DNA of 10,487 nucleotides from the NCBI GenBank assembly GCA_036939355.1, contig JALLAP010000753.1, forward strand, positions 1-10,487. The letters are read 5' to 3'. The notes under the pieces are model-generated. The model searched no databases. It worked only from the letters and a program-made list of their open reading frames with translations, and was not told where the DNA came from. The position numbers were made by a program, and so were the translations under genes. Source of the DNA: Thalassiosira profunda. Taxonomy: Eukaryota > Bacillariophyta > Thalassiosirophyceae > Thalassiosirales > Thalassiosiraceae. Shown in pieces: positions 1 to 6,359 of the stretch (position 1 is the first letter of the stretch; each line of letters starts with the position of its first letter).

Positions 1-1722
1 GCCGGATTCTACGACTCTGAGAGCGAGGCCCGCTCGGGCGGGGAGACGACCGGCGAGTCTCAGCCCGTGCCGTCGAGCTTTGCCGTCGCCGAGCCGTTGC
101 TCGTGGAGGACTGCAAGCTTGCCTCCCTCAACGAGGGGGCGACATCAGGCTGCAACAAATGTCAGTTGGAGCTCAAGACAGGCGAAAAAACGAAGAAGCG
201 CCACGACATGCAGTGCCCGAGGAGACTCTCAGGGAAAAAGCTTTGCAGCGTGGAAGGGTGCGGCAAAATGGCCCGCGGCGATTTGCTGTCGGCGGGAGAC
301 AAATGCGCTGCGCACGGAGGCGGCGAGCGCTGCAGCGTGGAAGGCTGCGGCAAAGTGGCCGCGTCCGGAGGCAAATGCGTTGGCCACGGAGACGACGAAG
401 CAAGAGAGCGGAAGCAGCAGCTCGAGCACGATCGATACCACAACAACGACGAAGCAAGAGAGCGGAGGCTGCAGCAACAGCGTGAGAAGAGTGCATCTGA
501 CAGGGCAGCGCTGAAAGCAGCCGCAGTAGAGTACAAGGCAACTCACGGCGGTGGGACCCTCCTCGAGTACGACTCTGCCGAAGCGGACGCTGTCTTGATT
601 GAGATGGCACGATCCGACCCGCGCATCCACGCCGCCTTTCTCAAATACGGCAAGGAGGAGGAACTGAAGAGGCTGAACCTCCCTCCTCTCACTCCTTCTC
701 AGAAGGCGCAACTTGGTAAGTTGATATCCTCTTTGTCGAAGGGAGGTTTGTGTTTGCCTTTGTGCTGATTTTCGCCCTTTGCCTCTTGGACAGATGGAAC
801 AGAATGGTGCCTCTACGCTGGTACTGCCTCACATTCGAGCTTGTATAGCGAGAAAGATCCCGAGCACCTTCGGTGGGCCAGAGATAGTAAGTCTGGAGTG
901 GTTCGACTGAAGGAAGACTCTGCCTTGTACCAAGAGAACGTCGAGAACCGTAACGTAACGGTCAACATCGACTCACTAACGAAGGAGCAGGCTCGTGCTA
1001 TCTTCGGTGATGAGTTCGTGATCGTCTTCGAGTCTCCCACGGAATGGGAAGCTCGGGTCGTGGAAGGGCGGTTCCAGTTCTTGTTGGACGCCGCGGAGGT
1101 CGGGGCTCCGACGTCGTTGGATCCGAATGGCATCACTGTGACGAGGATGTGGAAGGTTGCGGACAATGGAAGGCGGGACAGATTTGGTCGCTATTACACG
1201 TTCCTCAAGTGGGGGCCTCCTCTCTCTCGGCGGAACGATTTGCGGTACATTCAACCAGCGCGTAGATCGAGCACTCTCCAGCTTGCTCCTTCCCGGGCCT
1301 CGTTCGACGAACGGCGCCAGGACCTGCCCGACGCGGTGCAGGCGAAGGTTGAGCTCTCCACGCTTTCTGGTGCTGTCATTACTTTCACTGGAAAGACCAT
1401 TGGAACGTCAACGGCTCAGCTCGGAAGGCTCGCGCTCGAGCGCGGGGCCGCCGAAATCAAGGCTAAGGCGACCAAAGAGATGACTCTTCTCGTGGTTCTG
1501 AGCACCGTTGGCGTTCTGCCATCGACCAAAGAACGATACGCCCGAGAGAACTCCATCCCCATCATGGGAGGCGGTGATTTCATTGCATTGGTAAAGGGCT
1601 CAGCGAAGAGCTCGGGCGACTCGCTCGGACGCAAGCGCAAGGCGTACTCCAGCAGCGCCGACGCGGCCGGAGCGCCACCGTCCAAGCAAGCCAAGGGCGG
1701 ATCCGACAAGCCGCTCTCCTAG
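1..1722 (+). CDS. Zinc-finger and BRCT-domain nuclear protein, 5' partial
   Basis: The reading frame is open from base 1, so the start lies outside the window. I read exons 1-715 and 794-1722, giving 547 residues. The intron (716-793) has a GTAAGT donor and a TTGGACAG acceptor and is supported by an unbroken frame across the junction. Residues 51-72 form a C-x2-C-x13-H-x3-C motif. Residues 82-105 and 111-129 form two C-x4-C-x(14 or 9)-C-x2-H fingers of the GC(G)K...GG.C..HG kind known as WRKY19-like zinc fingers in stramenopiles. A charged Arg/Glu/Gln stretch follows (about 131-165), then a middle region I do not recognise. Residues about 428-505 resemble a BRCT domain, with FTGKTIG at its start, a hydrophobic LLVVL strand, a STKERYA helix and a final FIAL. 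BRCT domains bind phosphopeptides or DNA ends in replication and repair. A basic RKRKAY signal lies just after it. The nuclear role is inferred; partner and exact function are unknown. The stop is TAG at 1720-1722. Confidence 0.78.
244..466 (+). repeat. Two small in-frame tandem duplications inside the finger region
   Basis: The 30-nt unit at 244-273 (first half of finger 1) recurs at 331-360 with two differences, 87 nt or 29 codons apart. A separate exact 19-nt unit at 394-412 recurs at 448-466, 54 nt or 18 codons apart, and gives the repeated Asp-Glu-Ala-Arg-Glu-Arg. Both steps are multiples of three, so the frame is kept. The near identity at DNA level suggests that the duplications are fairly recent. 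Confidence 0.8.
716..793 (+). other. Intron of the zinc-finger/BRCT gene
   Basis: A 78-nt intron with donor GTAAGT and acceptor GGACAG. It interrupts a codon after its first base: G at 715 joins AT at 794-795 to give Asp. Without splicing the frame stops at 766-768. With splicing it runs on for 308 more codons. Confidence 0.85.
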
Positions 1723-1875
1723 CAGAGGAAGTCGTCCGTCCCGACGGCTCCAAAGGCGAGCACGAGCTCCAAGCAGCCGAAGAACAGGCCCAAGGCGAAC
1801 GCCGTGCAGGAGCCCACCAAGAGCTCGGCCAAGAAGAGGAAGGCCGCCGCCAAGCGGCCAACGTCGTTTGTTTGA
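1723..1875 (+). other. In-frame lysine-rich extension behind the TAG stop of the BRCT gene
   Basis: After TAG (1720-1722) the same frame stays open for 50 codons until TGA at 1873-1875. It reads as a low-complexity Lys/Pro/Ser/Ala tail containing SSAKKRKAAAKRP, a strong nuclear-localisation-like signal. Composition and G/C-ending codons match the tail just before the TAG (SSADAAGAPPSKQAKGG). It therefore looks like the original C-terminus, cut short by a nonsense change or sequencing error, or reached by stop-codon readthrough. The sequence alone does not separate these. Confidence 0.6.
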
Positions 1876-2010
1876 ATTCGATACTCGTCCATGGGTGCTT
1901 TGTTTTTGATGAGACGGAATCGACGACATACATAGATGTCTGAAGTACATGTATTAGAGTTGTATTAGTTGTATTAGCAATTCTGCACACATAATGTGTT
2001 CACTTACCAG
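1876..2010 (+). other. 3' flank of the BRCT gene with triple TGTATTAG repeat
   Basis: A short AT-rich stretch without a gene. The 8-mer TGTATTAG occurs three times (1950-1957, 1961-1968, 1970-1977). UGUA is the binding core of the cleavage factor CFIm in many eukaryotes, so this may be an upstream polyadenylation element; that is inference. No clear AATAAA is present. The stretch ends in CACTTACCAG, which could serve as a 3' splice site for the piece that follows. Confidence 0.35.
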
Positions 2011-2267
2011 GCATCTTCGTTTTCGACGGCGCCAATGCGACGTGGCTCGAGCCCACCCTCATCGCCGGGGCGGCGACCCTCGTCATCTTCGCCTCCTCCG
2101 CGGCCGTCCTCCTGTGGCGGCAGCGGCGTGGAGAGGAAGGCCTTCCCACCGTCTGGCGCAAGCCCGGAAAGGACGGCGACACTCCCCGGAGCATGGAGAC
2201 GGCGTCCACGACCCCGAGTCCGAACGTGTTCGCGAATCGGTTCTCCTCTCGACCCTCTTGGGCCTGA
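2011..2267 (+). pseudogene. Exon-like fragment of a single-pass membrane protein, lacking a 5' end
   Basis: The frame beginning GC-ATC-TTC just after an acceptor-like CACTTACCAG runs to TGA at 2265-2267. It is rich in G/C-ending codons, unlike the Arg/His-rich readings of the other two frames. It encodes about 84 residues: a short lumenal part with an NAT glycosylation sequon, a hydrophobic span (LIAGAATLVIFASSAAVLLW), then RQRR and a polar tail, which is typical of a type I single-pass anchor. No ATG opens this frame and a TAA lies upstream at 1992-1994, so any start must come from another exon, yet the BRCT gene ends just before. It is either a relic, a 3' exon of a gene broken by rearrangement or misassembly, or the N-terminal part of the next gene offset by a frameshift. 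Family unknown. Confidence 0.45.
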
Positions 2268-2281
2268 GCCTCTTGAGCCTC

Positions 2282-4403
2282 ATGTCGACGATCCTAGATG
2301 TGTTCCCCAATGTCTACGGCGGCATCATTGCCATAGAGGGCCGCGACAGGAGCAGCTACGGCAAGTATCCGCAACAAGTCGATGTCTTTGCCGGCGCCGA
2401 GAACGAGTTCACGAAGCGCCGACTCAATACTCCCGAAGGAAGAGTACAGTTCCTCAGTACTTGGGACGGGGGCTTCTCCTACGACATCAACCTTTACCAC
2501 AATGCCCGGGCGCACAAGGAGCACGTGATTGACACAGCTCTTCTGCTTCTAATCCCTCGGGATGAAGTGATAGCGCACTGTAACCCCGAGAAGCTTTACG
2601 TGACGATCGATATTGACATCAGGCCCCCCAATGCGACGGTGCACGACTACCACCAGCTAGTACTGATCGAAGCCTCCGTGGCCTTCAACGAGAGCACGAT
2701 CAACAAGAGCAAGAACTGCATCGTGACAGTGCGCGACAACCACACCAAGAAGACCTTCGAGGTGATCATCGTCTATGAGCACGACGCTCTCTCGGTGCAG
2801 ACACTCGCCGCCGAGCACAGAGACCACGCCAGGAAGAACAAGGGCCGTGCTACCAAGTTGGGGAAATCCCAGATCACCTCCGTGGCACGCCGAGCCACCA
2901 CTCGGTCAGACTATCCTCCCGAGAGCAATCTGACGGGCGTGCGAATTTACGATCAAGAGAGGCGGCAGGTGTCGATGCTACTGGTGCGGCGGCCGGCCGC
3001 CGTCGGCGTCGCCGAGGGACTTGGTTTGACCCAAGGCAACTGTCTGATGATCGGGCTGAACAAGAAACTCGAGTCCTCGACTGCGTCTGCAAGAGACAAC
3101 ACATCTGACACCATGATGAGCGCCTTCTATCATGTCCCGATGTATCCCGAGCATACCTTTGTTTCCGCGGAGCAAGAGCTCAACGGTCACGCTCTGACCT
3201 ACACTAAGCCTGGGCGGACGGTCACGGACGGTTGGAGAAGAGCGGCCAAGCGTCGCGCTCAGCAGGGGATGGGCTCTTTGAAGACCGCGTTTGCTTCTAT
3301 AGGCCTTACTCTTCCCACCACCCCAAACCTCACTGAGAAGGGAAGATATGTCAAGGCGCTGGCCGATTACGAGGCTCCTCTCGATTCGGCTGGTAGCACG
3401 GCCTCGGACGCCTCCAACAGCAGTGCATCGGCCTCTTCGGCTCACGGCAACCAGAGCGGGGGCACGAGCCGTACTCGCAGCGACCGGCGCTCCTCTAGCT
3501 CCAATCAGAGCAGCCGCTCCTCAAGCTCCTCTGGTACGTGTTGTGTCCACAGTCGACACCTTTCTCTTTTCTCCTGTTCCTAACTCGTCTTCTCCAGCTT
3601 CAACCTCAGCTCAGCATGCGGGAAAGCGCAAGAGTCGCCAAACGGACAAGGGCCAGGTCAAGGGCACCTTCTTGAAAAGCGAAATCTTCCAAGCCAAGAC
3701 GACCATCAAGGCTCCAACCGCCATTGAGAACGACGCCGACCACGTTGTGTCTCGGATAGACGAATCGGAGCTGCGTGGTACCCTCTCAATGTGCGCCCTC
3801 GCAAAGTCCCCCGACTATCTCGTCACCAAGCTCAACAACACAGTGGCGCATCTTGCCGAGGCGGGTGACCGTCGTGCCACCGAGATGGACAGCTTTGAGG
3901 TCCAACAGTTCTTGCCCGGCGGATGCCTGGCTACGTTCTTCACCGAGCTTCTGATACTGGTCCTCGAGAGCTTGAGCCTGAACACCGACATGCAGATTTT
4001 CTTCGGCCATTTGTGGGAGCTTTGGGTCTACAAGCGCATGAAGGGGCACACCAGCGGAATTCTCGTCGTTCTCCATGAACACATTAGAAATGCTGACCGA
4101 GATGACACTGCCGACACCCTGCGAACCCTTCAGAGGTTCTTGCATATCGTGATCGGTGTTGCACCGAACATCCAGAGCGAGGCCAAAAGCCACATCAAGC
4201 TCTACAGCTTTGTTCCAGCAGCTAACTCGTCCGAGTGCTGGATCATGGAGTATTATCTGGGAGTGACCTTCGACACCGAACAGCACAGGGCTGCACTGTT
4301 CGAGGCCCAACGGGAGGTGGGGGAGTCCTACGTTTCCAAGAGATACGACCACAATGGCAGCGCGGACGCGGCCAGAGATGCACTCCGCGCCCTCATAGGC
4401 TAA
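2282..4403 (+). CDS. Unrecognised 685-residue protein, two exons
   Basis: Exons 2282-3533 and 3598-4403 give 685 residues. The intron (64 nt) has donor GTACGT, a CTAAC branch-like site at 3580-3584 and acceptor CTCCAG, and interrupts a codon after its first base. I chose the ATG at 2282 because upstream in this frame the reading turns into Arg/His-rich sequence that is an off-frame shadow of the preceding fragment. An in-frame ATG at 1994 is possible but unlikely. I do not recognise the family. Residues 1-360 are mixed alpha/beta in character, without a signal peptide. Residues about 369-422 are a Ser-rich linker, followed by basic GKRKSR, which suggests a disordered hinge and possibly a nuclear signal. 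Residues about 440-685 form a second domain with a hydrophobic helical stretch (FFTELLILVLESLSLN) and the motif LWELWVYKRM. No catalytic motif is evident. The stop is TAA, and the frame beyond it remains open into the parvulin piece. Confidence 0.7.
3534..3597 (+). other. Intron of the unrecognised gene
   Basis: The donor CTG|GTACGT, a CTAAC branch-like sequence 14-18 nt before the 3' end, a pyrimidine tract and the acceptor TTCTCCAG are all visible. Splicing joins the Ser-rich end of exon 1 to a Ser/Thr-rich start of exon 2 in frame. Exon 1 unspliced would stop at 3581-3583. Confidence 0.85.
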
Positions 4404-4424
4404 ACGATTAGTCATTTGCTGCAG

Positions 4425-4922
4425 CTTTCTCTTTTGCAACTCGTTGCGTGGCACGAAGACCACAGTCGGGCCGCGCTTGCTCTTGTCCCGGGTCGAGTAG
4501 GGGTTTTGTCGGCTGCCGCCAGGAAATACTCCCGGGACGAGGAGACGGCCGTAAATGGGGGATTGCTGGGAATACTTGTCCCGCAGGGCTGGTGTCGCGC
4601 AAAGGAAGTAGCCCAGGCGTGCTTTCAGGTGCCGCTCGGAGAAATTTGCGGTCCGATAGAGTCGGAATACGGTTACCATTTGCTGTTGGTTTTGGAAAGA
4701 ACCAACTGCCCCAAGATAGATGGCAAATACACGAGGATAATGAAAGGGTCCAATGGATTCAGCAAGGTGTTTGTCGGGGGTTCGAGAGAAGGCAACGAGG
4801 AGATGATCAAACTGGGAATGCAACAAATCGGATTTTGGATGGGTGTGAGTTTGGCGGGCGGGGTTGTTGCGGAGATGGCCGCAAAAGCATCCAATGTGGT
4901 CGATACGCTTCCGTGGGAATGA
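4425..4922 (+). CDS. Parvulin-type peptidyl-prolyl cis-trans isomerase, 5' end missing
   Basis: About 165 residues, ending at TGA 4920-4922. The parvulin fold is recognisable: a first strand and helix (LQLVAWHEDHSRAALALV), then AARKYSRDEETAVNGG, LGILVPQG, QACFQVPLGEICGPIESEYG and YHLLLVLERT. Parvulins rotate Xaa-Pro bonds and assist folding. A C-terminal extension follows, with a hydrophobic stretch (IGFWMGVSLAGGVVAEMAA) that may anchor it to a membrane. The usual GGDLG is GGLLG here. There is no ATG in frame before the domain. The frame is closed by the TAA of the previous gene at 4401-4403, and TTTGCTGCAG (4415-4424) could be a 3' splice site. I therefore call it a 3' exon or truncated copy: the first exon is either far upstream, lost, or misassembled. 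The family call is firm, gene integrity is doubtful. Confidence 0.6.
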   Translation, partial: LSLLQLVAWHEDHSRAALALVPGRVGVLSAAARKYSRDEETAVNGGLLGILVPQGWCRAKEVAQACFQVPLGEICGPIESEYGYHLLLVLERTNCPKIDGKYTRIMKGSNGFSKVFVGGSREGNEEMIKLGMQQIGFWMGVSLAGGVVAEMAAKASNVVDTLPWE

Positions 4923-5014
4923 ATTCCAGGAACATAATATCAGTATTTGCAAAGTACTTCATCTTCGGCGGCTCTCTTGCTGCACACAGCCTCGACATCT
5001 TGCAATGAATTCTC
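4923..5014. other. Tail-to-tail gap between the parvulin and PEX13 genes
   Basis: Ninety-two bases separate the two convergent stop codons. No gene, repeat or clear polyadenylation signal is seen, and both 3' UTRs must share or overlap this space. Confidence 0.5.
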
Positions 5015-6127
5015 TCAGTAATATCCTCCACCCGTGTCGTACCCTCCAGACGAGTAGGGATCGTACTGCCCTCGGCCGTAGTAAGATCCGCCGCCCCCAT
5101 ATCTACCCATGCCATAACTACCGCCACCCATTCCATTGCCATAATATTGATTCGACATGCCTCCTCCGCCGTAATAACCCCCTGATTGCAATCCCCTATT
5201 TCCCCCGGGAGCTCCCCCTGCGTCTCCCCCGTAAATCAATGTTCTCAATAGTCGTCGCACCGTTCGGTAAAGGAAATAGGAAACACCCAACGTCATCGTC
5301 CATCGAAACGCCGCCAGTCGTCGCCTTCGGACGATTTCGCTCTGCGTCATCTCTCGTTCTCCCTCTCCCGTGCCTCCCTCCGCCCCCTCCTCGCCCTCCC
5401 CCAGCATCCACCGCCTCGCTCCCTCCCCTCGTTCCCCCATCACCTCCTCCAAGTATGACCCGTTCCCCAATTTTTGGATCTGCCCCAGGGCATTCTCCAC
5501 CATTCCCTTGAGACTTTCGTACACGTGCTTCAACTGCTGCGCGTTCATCCCGACGATCTGCACGGCCTGCCCCAGGGAAAAGACGACGCTCTGGATCCCA
5601 AACAGGAAGGAGTTGAGGTTCATCAGCAATTGGGAGCCGGGCATCATCCCCATGCCCCCCATGCCCATCATGCCGCCGTACATGCCGCCCATTCCCATCA
5701 TGCCCATGCCGCCCATGCCGTAGGGCATCGCCATTCCCATTCCCCCCATCATTCCGAGGGAGCCGGCGCCGTAGCCGGCGTTTGCTGCGAGATTGGAGTC
5801 CGATGCGTCGGGTTTGGCGGAGGTGTGAATTTCCTCGTCCACCGCCTCCTCATTCTGTTGCTGGCTGCGCAGCGGCTGTTCGGACCGAGCAGTTGCAGAC
5901 TTCTTCTTCTTGCGCACGAGTGCAGAGGACGACGAGGTCTGCCGTGCACCTGCTGTAGACGCCCCCATCTTTTTTATTTTGGCCTTTGGCCTCGTCCCGC
6001 CGGCCATGCCGCTTGGCTGGGAGGGGCCGCCGCTTTTCCGGGGCGCGTCGGTCGGCGTGGACGCCTTCATATTGAGGGGCCGTGTGGTTGTTGGGGAGGA
6101 GAAGTTCAACGCTTTGCGCCTTACCAT
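5015..6127 (-). CDS. PEX13: PEX13-like peroxisomal import docking protein without SH3
   Basis: A single exon of 370 residues, ATG at 6127-6125, TGA at 5017-5015. PEX13 sits in the peroxisomal membrane with PEX14 and forms the entry route for cargo-loaded PEX5. Residues 1-110 are basic and disordered (VRKKKKS at 71-77). Residues 121-165 are Met-Gly repeats. Residues 166-221 (LLMNLNSFLFGIQSVVFSLG, then a long amphipathic helix) match the conserved PEX13 core. A charged Glu/Gly linker follows, then a likely membrane span at 276-295 (RWTMTLGVSYFLYRTVRRLL). Residues 299-370 are Tyr-Gly rich up to the end. No SH3 domain is present, as in plants but unlike yeast and animals. In known PEX13 proteins the YG-rich tract is N-terminal, so the order here is unusual. 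A second Met at residue 20 could be the true start. The gene is convergent with the parvulin and divergent from the prolyl hydroxylase. Confidence 0.72.
   Translation of the reverse strand: MVRRKALNFSSPTTTRPLNMKASTPTDAPRKSGGPSQPSGMAGGTRPKAKIKKMGASTAGARQTSSSSALVRKKKKSATARSEQPLRSQQQNEEAVDEEIHTSAKPDASDSNLAANAGYGAGSLGMMGGMGMAMPYGMGGMGMMGMGGMYGGMMGMGGMGMMPGSQLLMNLNSFLFGIQSVVFSLGQAVQIVGMNAQQLKHVYESLKGMVENALGQIQKLGNGSYLEEVMGERGEGARRWMLGEGEEGAEGGTGEGEREMTQSEIVRRRRLAAFRWTMTLGVSYFLYRTVRRLLRTLIYGGDAGGAPGGNRGLQSGGYYGGGGMSNQYYGNGMGGGSYGMGRYGGGGSYYGRGQYDPYSSGGYDTGGGYY
5633..5767 (-). repeat. Met-Gly codon repeat in the PEX13 gene
   Basis: A run of ATG-GGN and related codons encodes about 45 residues built from GM, GGM and GMGGM units with single Tyr residues. 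On the + strand it appears as repeated CCCAT and GCCCAT. It is a coding minisatellite, likely to vary in length between alleles. Confidence 0.8.
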
Positions 6128-6275
6128 ACGTATCGTACGCCTTATTGCTTTTTTTTTGCTGCTTCAGCCTTCAGCCTCACGGCCTCACGCACTTCACTTC
6201 AACCTCACCCCTCTCTCCCCCAGCAGCGCGCGCAGGCGGTCGGTCGCCTCCTGGTCGCCCCTGCCGCCGCCAGAG
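6128..6275. promoter_or_regulatory. Shared divergent promoter region of PEX13 and prolyl 4-hydroxylase
   Basis: Only 148 bp separate the two start codons. The segment holds a T9 run near 6150, a pyrimidine-rich stretch with TTCAGCC repeated and several CTCAC and CTTCA units (about 6164-6225), and a GCGCGCGC patch. No TATA box is evident. Because both genes must start here, it is inferred to be a bidirectional promoter. Confidence 0.5.
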
Positions 6276-6359
6276 ATGAAGCTGGGGTCGCTAATAGTAG
6301 CAGCGGTCGCCTGCGTGGCGATCGCTTTGACCGCGCCAGCAGCAGCCGCGGCCGACGCG
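6276..6359 (+). other. Signal peptide of the prolyl 4-hydroxylase
   Basis: The first 28 residues start MKLGSLIVAAVACVAIALTA and continue with an Ala-rich region ending in ADA. This is a short basic start, a long hydrophobic core and small residues before the cleavage point. It supports entry to the ER and also supports the ATG at 6276 as the start. Confidence 0.8.

Noticed and set aside
1994..2281. An upstream ATG at 1994 as the start of the unknown protein
   Set aside because: The 96 added residues are Arg/His-rich and fit an off-frame reading of the membrane fragment.
2278..4396. CCTCAT at both edges of the unknown gene as a possible target-site duplication
   Set aside because: Six bases recur by chance at this distance. 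No inverted repeats or transposase motifs were found.
3786..4952. A 388-codon open frame on the minus strand across the unknown gene and parvulin
   Set aside because: The parvulin motifs and a well-formed intron lie on the plus strand. The minus reading has no recognisable domain and mirrors the plus codon bias.
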